A stretch of DNA of 64,000 bases, from contig CANJKZ010000084.1 in the NCBI GenBank assembly GCA_947471745.1, positions 596,501 to 660,500 on the forward strand, read 5' to 3'. Below the pieces are notes generated by a model, which was not told where the DNA came from, searched no databases, and saw nothing but the letters and a program-made list of their open reading frames with translations. How positions within the stretch are numbered: the stretch's first letter is position 1; the number at the start of each line of letters is the position of its first letter. Below, one piece after another: positions 25,850 through 36,900 of the stretch. Made by a program: the position numbers and the translations under genes. This DNA comes from Closterium sp. Naga37s-1 (taxonomy: Eukaryota > Streptophyta > Zygnematophyceae > Desmidiales > Closteriaceae).

Positions 25850-26880
25850 CAATGGGCCGAGGGGCCTGGGGCCTAGGGGCCGAGGGGCCGAGGGGCCGAG
25901 GGTCCTAGAGGCCGAGGGGCCAAACACGAAAGTGGGGGGCCTAGGGGCCGAGGGGCCAGTGGGCCGAGGGGTGGGGCCGAGGGGCCGAGGGGCCGAGGGG
26001 CCAAACCCGAGGGGCCAAACACGGCCTAGGGGCCGAGGGGCCAAACACGGCCTAGGGGCCGAGGGGCGGGGCCGAGGGGCCGAACACGGCCTAGGGGCTG
26101 AGGGGCCAAGGGGCCTAGGGGCCAAGGGGCCGAGGGGCGGGGCCGAGGGGCTTAGAGGCCGAGGGGCCAAACACGAGTGGTGTGGGCCTAGGGGCCGAGG
26201 GGCCAAGGGGCCTAGGGGCCAAGGGGCCGAGGGGCGGGGCCGAGGGGCCTAGGGGCCGAGGGGCCATATACGAGTGCTGGGGGCCTAGGGGCCGAGGGGC
26301 CGAGGGGCCTAGGAGCCAAGGGGCCAAACACGGCAGAGGGGCCTAGGGGCCTAGGGGGCGAGGGGCCTGGGTCGCGGGTCGCTGGTCGCGGGTCGCGGGT
26401 CGCTAGGGGCCGAGGCTAGGGCGACGGGGCGACGGGGCCGCGGTTAGGGGCGACGAGGTGACGGGCCCGCGGCTAGGGGCGACGAGGCAACAAGTCGCGA
26501 GTTGGGCGACGGGGCGACGGGTAGCTAGGGGCCACGGCCAGGGCGACGGGGCGACGGGGCCAAGGGGCCGCAGTTAGGGGCGATGGGGCCAAGGGGCCAT
26601 TGCTAGGAGTCGCGGCTAGGGCGACGGGGCGACAGATCGCTAGGGGCCGTGGCTAGGGCGACGGGACTACGGGGCCAAGGGGCCGCGGCTAGAGGCGACG
26701 GGTCCAAGGGGCCATGGCTAGGGGCGACGGGTCGCGGGTCGCTAGGGGCCGTGGCTAGGGCGACGGGGCGACGGGGCCAAGGGGCCGTGGCTAGGGGCGA
26801 TGGGGCCAAGGGGTCGAGCTAGAGGCGACGGGTCATGAGGGTGGCTAGCAGGGTAGCAGGTGGTGGGCCCAAAAAAACGG
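25850..26880 (-). repeat. GC-rich tandem-repeat leader of element C
   Basis: Dense GGGGCCGAGGGGCC and GGGGCCTAGGGGCC motifs (25850-26370) are followed by GGCGACGGGGCGACGGG-type motifs (26370-26830). The unit lengths are irregular. Confidence 0.8.
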
Positions 26881-26907
26881 TCCTAGTAGGGACCTGCTCT
26901 GAAACCA

Positions 26908-27039
26908 TATCAAAGTAACGAACGAGAATGAATGAACTAGCAAAGAGTTGGGTACAAGTACTAACCCTAATTGGGTTGTGCCCCTTATGGGCTACCCCAC
27001 TATAGCCTACACAAATGTAAAAGCTATAATGTTCTGACA
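26908..27039 (-). repeat. 5' LTR of element C
   Basis: 132-bp LTR ending TGATA on the minus strand, then the primer-binding site TGGTTTCAGAGC at 26896-26907. Confidence 0.85.
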
Positions 27040-27481
27040 GGCGAGCCGTACGCGAGCGACGTGCAGGCTGCAGAGGCGGCGTGCGGGCCGTGAGCAGGCG
27101 GCGAGCGGGCCGCACGAGCGGCACGCGGGCCTAGGGGCGGCAGGCGGGCCGCAAGGGGCGGCGCGCGGGGTACAGGGGCGGCGCACGGGCCGTGAGCAGG
27201 TGGCGAGCGGGCTGCAGGGGCAGCGCGCTAGCTGCATGGGCGGCTCGTGGGCTGCTAAGGCGCAGCGCGACGAGCTGCTAGGGGCGTGCTGTGGCCAGAA
27301 GGGCGGCGCGCCAGTAGGGTCAGGCGGCAGGAAAGCTAGTGGGGCAGCTCTGTGGTGGGCCCTAAAAAAAAATCCGGTCCTAGAGAAGGACCTGCTCTGA
27401 AACCATGTCAAAGGAATGAACGAGAATGAATGCATTGAACAGAAGTTGGGTACAAGTACTAACCCTAGTTGGGTTGTACCC
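27040..27481 (-). mobile_element. 5' end fragment of LTR retroelement E: leader, primer-binding site, partial LTR
   Basis: Bases 27040-27403 are GC-rich leader like that at 8480-9068. The primer-binding-site complement GCTCTGAAACCA lies at 27394-27405. An LTR of the C-like group begins at 27406 and is cut at about 27481 by the start of fragment D. Broken remnant. Confidence 0.6.
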
Positions 27482-28966
27482 TCTGTCGGAGTGTGCTCTT
27501 GGCACGGACGTCCTTGAGGACAGGCAGGAGGACTTTGAGTGTCTACAGCAGACCCGTCGCTGTTTCTACGCACCGACACCTCGCTGCCGCCGTTCTACGT
27601 CCTAGTGTACGTCGACGACCTTGTCTTTGCCACGGCTGACACTGAGGCACTGACCCTTGTGAAGTCTGAGCTGCAGAAGAGACATACCTGCACTGACCTG
27701 GGTGTACTGCGCAGCTATCTTGGCCTGCAGATCACCCGGGACAGAGCACAGCGCACCATCACACTGACTTAGTCACACATGGTGCACCAGGTCCTTCGGC
27801 GCTTTGGCTTCCAGTACTCCTCGCCACAGCTCACTCCTCTGTCTACCAGCCACTCGCTCTCAGCTCCACCTTCGGACGAGTCCGTAGAGCCAAGTGGTCC
27901 GTACCCAGAGCTTGTGGGTTGCCTCATGTACCTGATGACTTGCACTCGACCTGACCTCGCGTACCCTCTCAGCCTTCTGGCTCGCTACGTGGCTCCTGGT
28001 AGGCACCGAAAGGTGCACTGGGATGCTGCGAAGAGGGTACTGCGTTACCTGTGCAGTACGTCGGGCATGGGGCTTGTGCTTGGAGGACGGGGTCCTGTTG
28101 TCCTCACTGGTCACGCAGACGCCTCCTGGGTTGACGACTCAGCTACGCAGCGGTCGTCGCAGGGTTACACCTTCAGCCTTGGGTCCGGCTCGGTTTCTTG
28201 GCGGTCTTCCCGCTCGTCTTCAGTTCTCAGCTCCAGTTGTGAGGCTGAGATCTACGCAGGAGCCATGGCTGCTCAGGAGCTACGCTGGCTCACCTACTTG
28301 CTGACCGACTTGGGAGAGCAGCCTCGTTCGCCTCCAGTCCTGTACATAGACAACAAGGCCATGATTGCCTTGTGTCAGGAGCACAGACTGGAGCACAGAT
28401 CGAAGCACATCGCTCTGCGATACTTCCTTGCTCGAGAGTTGCAGCAGCGTGGCCAGCTTCGTCTTTCGTACGTGGCCACTCGGGCCAACACTGCTAATGT
28501 CTTCACCAAGGCACTTCCGCCTGGTGATCATCAGCGCTTTGTTACTGTGTTAGGCCTTGTGCCTACTTTGCCTCACTTGCTTACTACCTGACTCTGCTTG
28601 TACTGTGATGTATATATATACCTGCATGCTTGCACTTGCTAGGGTATGATCACTGTATTGTTTGTTCTCTTTATATAACTCTGCATGTGAACTAGCCTTG
28701 TGGCCCTTTGCTTGTGCTTGGACTGTGTGGTGACTTTGTGATCCACCCTGAGCTTGCTTTGCTTTGCTTCTTCTCTTGACTGGTCTTGTGACCATTGCTT
28801 GCTCTTGCTATCCCCCACTTTGCCTATGGGGGTTTGTCAAACATATGTGTTTATATTTCTCTAGGCTGTAGTGGGTTTAGCCTTAGGGGGTACAGAATCT
28901 CTCTCAACATTCTACTTGTTCCCCCCCTTTTCAATTAATGCCATCATTCTCGTCACTATTCTAACA
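27482..28966 (+). mobile_element. 3' half fragment D of a copia element (RT end, RNase H, 3' LTR)
   Basis: Plus-strand remnant holding the end of the RT domain (YVDDLVFA near 27.6 kb), RNase H (about 27.78-28.59 kb; ADASWVDD, SSCEAEIYA, KHIALRY), a 3' noncoding stretch, a purine tract and a 3' LTR at 28835-28966. The LTR (TGTCAAACAT...CTAACA, 132 bp) is closer to that of element A than to B or C. The 5' portion is missing. Broken. Confidence 0.85.
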
Positions 28967-29675
28967 TAGGCCTGACGCTTGTGGTCGTTGGGCTTGTGCC
29001 TGGGAGAGGGGGGGCGAGAATCACAGTTCTGTGAAGAAGGGTGAGGTCGCTTTCGATTACGTGGAGGATAAGTTGGTATAGGGAGTTTCTCGGGGAGGCC
29101 ATCGCGTGACCAGTATTTGACGCCATCGTCGTCGTCACTGCCCGGCGCACCCTTGGGAAACACATCCTCAGCAGTGCCGGCCTCAGTAGCGGCCTTGGTG
29201 TCGGTCTCAGTGCCACCCTCGGTGCCGGTGTCGCCCTCAGCGCGCCAATCTTCCTCGGCGTCTTGCACGTCGTCGTCAGTGCCGACTGCAGATTTGTCCC
29301 ACGTGCAGTTTTCTGGCTGGCCCCAACGTTTTGCTGGTGCTTGAGCGGGTACGTAAACATCGGGGCCCTTGTTAGAATCCGGTTCCGACAGATACTCGTT
29401 GAAAGCCGATGGGAGCAGGAGCATGAGCACGAGGTGGTTGTCGGTGACGTGAGGGGCCACCGGACACTGAGGAGACAGAGGAACAGGAGGAGCGGGGGAG
29501 TCGGAGGCGCTGGAGGAGCCGGAGGAGTAGGCGGCGCAGGAGGCGCAGGAGGCTGTGGTGGCTCTGGAGGGTCTGGTGGTATGCGGCTATACCGCCCGTC
29601 AGCTGTAACACGGTACGCGGGTCTACTGGAAGCTTTTTTCTTGAAGAGAAAATGAGTGCCTGTGAATTCCGCCAT
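28967..29675 (-). CDS. Possible unrecognised Pro-rich/acidic protein gene (uncertain)
   Basis: I do not recognise this. On the minus strand an open frame from 29675 starts MAEFTGTHFLFKKK and enters a Pro-Ala-rich run. A second frame then becomes open, running from about 29470 to about 28912, with ordinary-looking acidic sequence (TDDDVQDAEEDW, GSDDDDGVKYW). No convincing GT/AG intron links the two frames, so this could be a spliced gene, a frameshifted relic or chance. The second frame overruns the LTR of fragment D (to 28966), so its natural end is probably lost. Confidence 0.25.
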
Positions 29676-31168
29676 GGCTTTCGCAACAAGGCAAGCGAGA
29701 AAAAGAAGAATGAATCAAAAACTACAAGACTGGGTGTTGAAATGAGAGATTGAAGGGGACCCCTTCCGGTTTGCGGCTCGGGGTCCTCGTCGATGAGAGA
29801 CAAGTACACCCCTGCCTCAACCCGCAGAGGAGGGTTGGGGGCACCATCCATGCTGCGCTGGCACGGCCGATTCCATAACGTTCTGGATGGTTCTGCTGAG
29901 ATGCTCCTGTCTGGCAGCGCATGCCAACCTGATTGGGCCGCACGGCAGGTTTTGCATCAGCGCTGGCACGTGCGTTGCACCGGGACGGGTTTTGTGCGGC
30001 AAGTTTCGCCGTCATTCCATGCACGACCCCGTGCGCATGGTATAGTGTTGTATTCGCCTTGTTGAGGGCTTCAGAATGATACCTTTTACCGTGAAATTCA
30101 GTTTTGCCTTTATAAAAGCGCCGGCGCTTATGGCCGTTACTCAATTACAAGCGCCCCCCCTAAAAAAAATGAATTTATTATAAGCGCATATGCGCTACTA
30201 TCCGGGGTATGACGGTAGTTCCGATCATTCCGCTGTTCTACTCTTGAAAACATGCATCACTAATGATCTATATTGTGCATCACTCTACTATCAACCCATG
30301 GCAATATTCTGACTAAGTCCCCTGTGGGATTGTAACAGCACATTATCCTCGTAAAGAGGATGCACCACACTATCGTAGTACACTTATGTAGAGTATGCGA
30401 GAGTGGGAATGTTGAAAGTCAATAGTTGAGAATCAACTGCATCAATTGTTGACTGACCCAAGCAGAGCTAACGCTTTTTACATGGTAACCGCTGAGCATA
30501 TGCCTAGTCACTGCTACTGTATCTGTCGAGCTCGTTGTCTGTTGTACACGGTGGAATCATAGTAAGGATTTTGAAAATCTCCTTACAATTTCATTGATTT
30601 TATAAGTGCATGTATTCACATATATTCATTACAGGCCCTTATCCAGTATTTCCATCTTGAAGGGTCAAGCTCTCTTTGTTTCCCTCTTGACTGCCACCCG
30701 GCGTACATGTATTGGTTGAACGTCCGCAGCCCAAAATGCGACTCGATTTCCCCGAGCCGCTCCCAGCCATCCTCTTCTCCCGACCCTGTTGTGTGGTGTT
30801 TACGAACGACTTGTTGCATTGCATTGAATTCGTTTGCGTACGTGCAAAGAAAGGTCTCCCTGAACACTGTTCCCACAGCCTTGTTTTCCGTCTGGCTGAA
30901 ATATTGCAAGAATTCCGCACGGGAGTCTGATCTTCAAGATCTTCCGACCCATCCCGACTGCGCTTCGGTTCTTCCAGACCTTTCCTTTCCGTATGGTCAC
31001 GACTGACCGTGTACCCAGACCACCCAGACTGTGATCAGCGCATCGCTCGTTGAACATATAACGTCTGTAAATAATCGTGTGAATCATCTCCTAATTCCAC
31101 CAGAGTCTCTCAATTGTTGCATAGTCTCCCCACTGCCAGCTTGTGACCCTTCTTGAGACTTCGCGAAC
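29676..31168. other. Spacer without a recognisable gene
   Basis: The sequence is AT-richer than the retroelement half. Short open frames exist, the most protein-like on the minus strand at 30616-30909 (97 codons, containing FRETFLCTYANEFNAMQQ), but I recognise no family and see no supporting splice or neighbour evidence. CATATAAC at about 31055 could be a weak TATA element for the gene starting at 31169. Confidence 0.4.
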
Positions 31169-31809
31169 ATGGCTCGAGCTTGTGAGCTCGTGCTGCTTGC
31201 CGCCGTCGCCTTCCTCCTCACGAGCACGGCGACGGCCTTCACGACGCCATCGTGCATCAAAGAGGCGCAGCATCTGGTCCAAGTGTTGGACAAGCAGCCC
31301 ACTGTTTACAGCTCCATTTCGACCGAACTCAAGAAGCTTATCAAGGCTGTTAGTAAGTAGTACCCGCCTCTCCCGTTTTTACTACTTAGCTGCATGTCAA
31401 CGCTGAGATTCGATTCACATTGCCCACGCTGACGCCCGCCCTCGGCTTTTTCTTCGCAGAGGGGGGTTACGATGTCAGCGAATTCTACGACAGCACGCTG
31501 CTGCTGCCAACCAACCAAGCTCTCGCCGCGGCGAAAATTAACCCAGCCAAGATAAAAAACAACCCGAATCTCTACCGAATCCACATTTTCGACGGCCAGC
31601 TCGACATCATGGCCGTGGGTGACGTGCAGATGACCGCTCAGCCCGGCGTGAGCGTGAAGGTTTTCAAGGCGCTCCCGAGCGTGTCGCCCATGAAGATGGC
31701 GGTTCGCCTAGTCAAGTCGAAGAAGCCGCCCGTTCCGGTTCTGGCGCGTCTGCACACGGGCTCGGGGAACTGCTTCGAGGCGTACGGCATCGGCGGTGTG
31801 CTGTCCTAG
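31169..31809 (+). CDS. Small secreted FAS1-like protein, two exons
   Basis: Exon 1 is 31169-31352, ending at a GTAAGT donor. Exon 2 is 31460-31809, after a TTCTTCGCAG acceptor. The phase-1 junction restores one frame of 177 residues. Residues 1-23 form a signal peptide (LVLLAAVAFLLTSTATA, then F). The mature part carries a fasciclin-like box, DSTLLLPTNQALAA (compare the family's TVFAPTDAAF), and ends YGIGGVLS, like the closing HVIDxVL box of FAS1 domains. FAS1 proteins act in cell adhesion and cell walls. At about 150 residues it is one short, divergent domain with no C-terminal hydrophobic GPI signal visible. It runs tail-to-tail toward CLC-d, 467 bp away. The gene structure is firm and the family call moderate. 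Confidence 0.7.
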
Positions 31810-32276
31810 AAGTATCCATGCTTTGCCCATTCGTTGCAGCTATTCTCTATTGTCCGTGGCGTTTCCAGTTGTTGAAAAGTTTGTCCGTGCATGTGAGCAT
31901 TGAAATAATGCACAGATTCTGCGGAGTGCACGGTTCTGGTAATGCGCGAGCTTGTGGCCCCAAAACGCAAATAGCATGGTGGAAGGAGATTGGCAAAAAC
32001 TGCCGCACAAGCCTCTATTCTAGACAAGAGAACTCGTTTCGTTATCCTGAAGGCACTCTGTAAACGGAAATATTGACACATCCAATCTGCACATTAGTTC
32101 AACATCAATTACACCACCACATGGTCAGAGGACATGGCCTGTTCTCACATGATCAGAGTAATGTAACGAAATTGGAAGAAACAGTCACATGCTAAGGTAG
32201 GTGCCACTGTTGCACCGGATGGAGCACTGAGTGTTGTGCAGCATGGCATGGCATGCTGTTGTTGAGCCACGGCTGA
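31810..32276. other. Convergent intergenic region between FAS1-like gene and CLC-d
   Basis: It holds the 3' flanks of two convergent genes. No coding sequence or RNA gene is seen. Confidence 0.5.
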
Positions 32277-33921
32277 TCAGTGGTACTTCTGTGTGTGGCA
32301 GCGCGAGATGAAGGACGGAATGGCACGCTTCCTGCGCCTCGGGGTGCCAACACCAGCCTCGCTGTCACTCGCATGCCCGCTCCTACGCCTACCACCACCC
32401 TCACTATCACTCGCATGGCCGCTCCCACGCCTCCCACTCTCCTCCCCATCACTCGCCACCGTGGCAACCGCCCGATCCACTATTGCCCCTCCACTCTCAC
32501 CACTGCCACTCACCCCCGCTCCGCCGTTCACATTCGCAACCCCACCATCTTCCCACACTGAACCCTCCTCCTCGTCGTCCTCGTCGTCCTCGTCGCTGCT
32601 GTCGCTGTCATCGTTGTCCCACTCCTCCATCTGCTGCTTCTCAAACGAGTGGGGCAGCAGGTCCTTGCGCGTCAGCACGCCCACCACCTGCATGCGCTCG
32701 CGCACCACGCACAGGTGGCGCAGCCCCATTCGCCGGAAGACGGCGTACGCCTTGCGCAGGCTCATGGCCTCGCCCACCACGTGGGGGGAGGTGTTGCAGA
32801 AGGGGTGCAGGTCCAGGAACATCTCCTGCTCCTCTGCACTCAGATCAATATCCTCGATACAAGGCGTCTTCTTAACGTTCACTATCGCGGTCGCCGTGCG
32901 GTGCTTGTGGGACAGAGATTTCGCCTGTATTCGCTCGGGTGTCTGCCCTTCCGCATAGCCACCTTCAGCTGTGCCACGTGGCATCTCCCCATTGGCTGCC
33001 TCTGGACTGCTCGGCACACCCTCAAACCGCACGGTGCGGTGGGTAGCAGGTCGAGGTTCCGGCACAGCACCAGCTGCAGCTGCAGCTGCAGCGTTGGTAG
33101 AAAGAGGAAGCTTATAAAGGGGCTTGAAACGAGCGGTGCAGAGAGTGCCGTGTTGGAAGGTGGACTTATCAGCCAGCAGCTTGAGCAGCTTGGAGCGCAG
33201 CACCATGCCATACAGCACCGCCTGCACCTCCCCCTCCCCCTCACCTCCCCCTTCCTCCTCCCTCTCTCCCAGCTTCCCCCCCTCCCCCACAACCACAATC
33301 TGCACGACAGGAAAGGCGGAGTGGGTGGTGGTCTGCAGGACTCGCAGCACCTCCCCCACGCGCTCCACGCTCTTCAGCACTACAGCCGGGCCGCGCACGC
33401 CGTCTATAGCTGTTAAATTCTTCATGAACTCGGGAGGGGGGTATTCCAGCATGGGCAGGCGTTTTAAGTGGCTCGCCTCATCAACCACCCCTTCGTTGAA
33501 ACAGTCCCCCACCTCCTTGGCGATGGTTGTTGCTAGCATGATCAGCGGCAGGAGGAGAAGGTTCCCGGTAACTTCTAGAAGCATGACGGAGAGGGAGACA
33601 GACATGCGCATGGAGCCGCCCAATAGGGACGCGGCGCCGAGCAGCGCGTACGTGCCCTCGTCCAATCCCGTGTCAGAACCAGATTCTCCGAACAAGAGTA
33701 ACCCGGCAGACCGAAGGGGAGAGGTGAGGGAGGGGAGGAGGAACGATGTGAGAGTGGGGGAGGTGGAGGAGGTGAGTGAGCCCATGAGCTTGCCCATCAT
33801 GCGGCCGTACGTGCCGCCCGCCACTATGAGTGGGACGAAAAGGCCGGCCGGCACGGAGCAGCCGTTAGTGATGATGGCGAGCGAGAAGAAGACGAGGAAG
33901 AAGATCGCGAGCGTGGCGTGG
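32277..33921 (-). CDS. CLC-d: CLC-d exon 8 (last helices, two CBS domains, acidic tail)
   Basis: 547 codons plus stop. It contains FFLVFFSLAIITNGCSVPAG, EEGTYALLGAASLLGGSMRM and LLLLPLIMLATTIAKEVGD. The first CBS domain follows MKNLTAIDG; the second spans MSLRKAYAVFRRMGLRHLCV to LTRKDLLP. A poly-acidic stretch (DSSDEDDEDDEEEG) and a Ser/Gly-rich tail of about 140 residues follow and are not found in Arabidopsis CLC-d as I recall it. CBS domains bind nucleotides and regulate gating. Confidence 0.9.
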
Positions 33922-36900
33922 CTGCGGTCGGATGGGGGGTGGGAAGAAAGTTGGGAAGGGGAGTGAGGAGGCAGTGAGAGGGGGAAAAAAGAGAAGGAAG
34001 AAGAAGGCGAGTGTGTGTGGCTGTGATTGGGGGGGTGCGGAAAGCAGATGGGGAACGGTCATTGATAAAGGCTTGCAAGCTGGGGATGAACAGTTGAACA
34101 GACGCACAAAGGACAAGGAGCGGGAGAACACTGAGTGGTGGATAGAAAGTGTGAAGTGGCGAATAGGATGGGGAAAGAGGGAGATGTGATACGAAAGAGG
34201 GAGATGTGATACGAAAGAGGGAGATGTGATACGAAAGAGGGAGATGTGATACGAAAGAGGGAGATGTGATACGAAAGAGGGAGATGTGATACGAAAGAGG
34301 GAGATGTGATACGAAAGAGGGAGATGTGATACGAAAGAGGGAGATGTGATACGAAAGAATCAGAATGTACGAGGCAGCTGGTGGAATGAATGAAAGCACA
34401 GCGAGTGGCAGGTGTGAGTGCAGCGGGAACTCAGCAGGCAAGCTGGAAATGAGGTTGGTGAGATAGCGTTGCCATGGTGGTGGCCGGGCACCAGTCCTGC
34501 CACTTTTGAGCATTCTCACACGTGTAACACTCAGATAGAGTGCAACATGCACGTGTACTGGGCGGGCGAGCTGGAGAAGAGGTTGGTGATAGTGTTGTGA
34601 TTGGTGGTGGACGCCAGCCCAGCCACTTGTAGGAATTCTCACAAGGGAGGGACTCACATATAGAGCAGACTCAGAAACGGCTGAGACACAGATATACTTC
34701 AAGACTCACGTGTACTGGGCGGGCGAGCTGGAGAAGAGGTTGGTGATGGCGTTATCGTTTGTGGTGGGCGCCAGCCCAGCCATCGGGTTGTAGCTGCCCG
34801 CCGGGCAGGTGAAAGCTATGTAGTTGCCGTTCAGGCTGGGGTCCGGGCAGACCTCGTTTTCCGGGCAGGGCAGGCAGCGCGAGGCGAAGGGGAGAGCCAT
34901 GCGGGCGAGGGAGGTGAGGATGGCGATGAGTGCTGCTTCTAGCACCTTGCACCATGGACCGTACCTGTGTTGGTGGGGGGGGAGCAGGGGGGAAAGGGGA
35001 AAGGGGGGTGAGCAGACGTGTGAGCAGACGTGTGAGAATCAGAGCATGGCATGAGAGGGAGAGTGTACAGATGGACAGCGCCATTTGTGGAGAGCACAAA
35101 TAGACTCACTAATCGACTCACGGGTTGCCTCACGGGTTGCCTCACGGATTGCCTCACGAGTTGCCTCACGGGTTGCCTCACGGGTTGCCTCACGGGTTGC
35201 CTCACGATTTGACTCATGGGTTGCCTCACAGTGGTTCGATCGAGAGTGTTGACTCACGGGTTGATGTATTTGGCGCGCAGCTTGGTGAGGCGCGCGACAG
35301 CGGTGTTGAAGAGCGCCCCCACGAGGCCCCCTGTGATGCCCAGCACCAGTACCGGTAGCAACTCCCTCAACCCAAAGTCGCTCTCCCTCTGATGCCATGC
35401 CATGCCATGCATGGGGTTCATGCACACACGGGGATGGAGATGGAGGAAATTGCTTGTGATTTAAAACAGATGTCCTGCACCAGCGCCCGCACTCGTAGCA
35501 GCTCCCTCAGCCCAACGTCACTCTCCCTCTGATGCCATGCCAGGCATGAAGATGGGGAGGAGGCAGATGGGAAAGGTGGTGACAAGTGAAGAAAAGAAGA
35601 TGGCAGCAAGGAGGGGATTTGGAGGTGGAGTTGCATCGATCAAGGGCATGTGTAGAGAGCACCGGCAGCAGCTCCGTCAGCTCAGCCCAGCCCACGCTGA
35701 TGCGAGGCACTGGGATGGAGGGAGTTGGTTGTGGGTGGGAGGCTCTCACTGGGAGCAACAAGGGGCGGGCAGAGAGACAGATGGCGGCATGAAGGAGACG
35801 TCTGAAACCACTTCTTTTATAACGAGACCTGGAGTTGGCATTCTAAGTTGGACTGATCAGGCGGCATGCGGCGCCTTTATGGTGGCCTTGATTGTCTGGC
35901 CGAGTGCATGGCAGCGTGTAACCGCTGCCATGGCGTGGTGACACCACCACTTTCTTGACACCCACAATGGAGATAACTGGTTGCAATATGGATGCGATGT
36001 TTCCATTGCACCACACCCACACCACGCTCATGCCACACTGACGCCCAGCTGACCTGGGCATCAAGGAGAATGGAAAACCCCCATCGCTGCACAGCCCGCA
36101 GCGCCCCTTCAGGCACGCCCATGGTGGCATCATGGCAGGTGCATGGTGGTAGGTGCATGGTGGCAGATGCATGGTAGCAGGTGCATGGTGGTAGGTGCAC
36201 GGTGGCAGGTGCATGGTGGCAGGTGCATGGTGGTAGGTGCATGGTGGCAGGTGCATGGTGGTAGGTGCATGGTGGTAGGTGCATGGTGGCAGATGCATGG
36301 TAGCAGGTGCATGGTGGCAGGTGCATGGTGGTAGGTGCATGGTGGTAGGTGCATGGTGGTAGGTGCATGGTGGTAGGTGCATGATGGTAGGTGCATGGTG
36401 GTAGGTGCATGGTGGCAGATGCATGGTAGCAGGTGCATGGTGGTAGGTGCATGGTGGCAGGTGCATGGTGGCAGGTGCATGGTGGTCGGTGCATGGTGGC
36501 AGGTGCATGGTGGTAGGTGCATGGTGGCAGATGCATGGTAGCAGGTGCATGGTGGTAGGTGCATGGTGGCAGGTGCATGGTGGCAGGTGCATGGTGGTAG
36601 GTGCATGGTGGCAGGTGCATGGTGGCAGGTGCATGGTGGCAGGTGCATGGTGGTCGGTGCATGGTGGCAGGTGCATGGTGGTAGGTGCATGGTGGCAGAT
36701 GCATGGTAGCAGGTGCATGGTGGCAGGTGCATGGTGGTAGGTGCATGGTGGTAGGTGCATGGTGGTAGGTGCATGGTGGTAGGTGCATGATGGTAGGTGC
36801 ATGGTGGTAGGTGCATGGTGGCAGATGCATGGTAGCAGGTGCATGGTGGTAGGTGCATGGTGGCAGGTGCATGGTGGTAGGTGCATGGTGGCAGGTGCAT

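Larger units (their letters stand above)
19911..27039 (-). mobile_element. Ty1/copia LTR retroelement C (old fossil)
   Basis: Minus-strand element with a 3' LTR at 19911-20042 and a 5' LTR at 26908-27039 (132 bp each; about eight differences by eye, roughly 6%). A TGGTTTCAGAGC primer-binding site adjoins the 5' LTR. The order along the minus strand is: repeat leader (about 25.85-26.88 kb), gag (starting 25787, Gly-rich), protease and integrase (about 23.0-24.5 kb), RT (about 21.1-21.8 kb) and RNase H (about 20.27-21.0 kb). The flanks TTGCG and GGCGA do not match, so target duplication is absent. This suggests recombination between elements or later rearrangement. It is broken, with several breaks, and is older than B judging by LTR divergence. 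Confidence 0.9.

Noticed and set aside
29722-30144. 141-codon minus-strand open frame starting MSNGHKRRRFYKG
   Set aside because: Composition shifts along its length, there is no recognised domain, and no splice or promoter support. Not reported as a gene.
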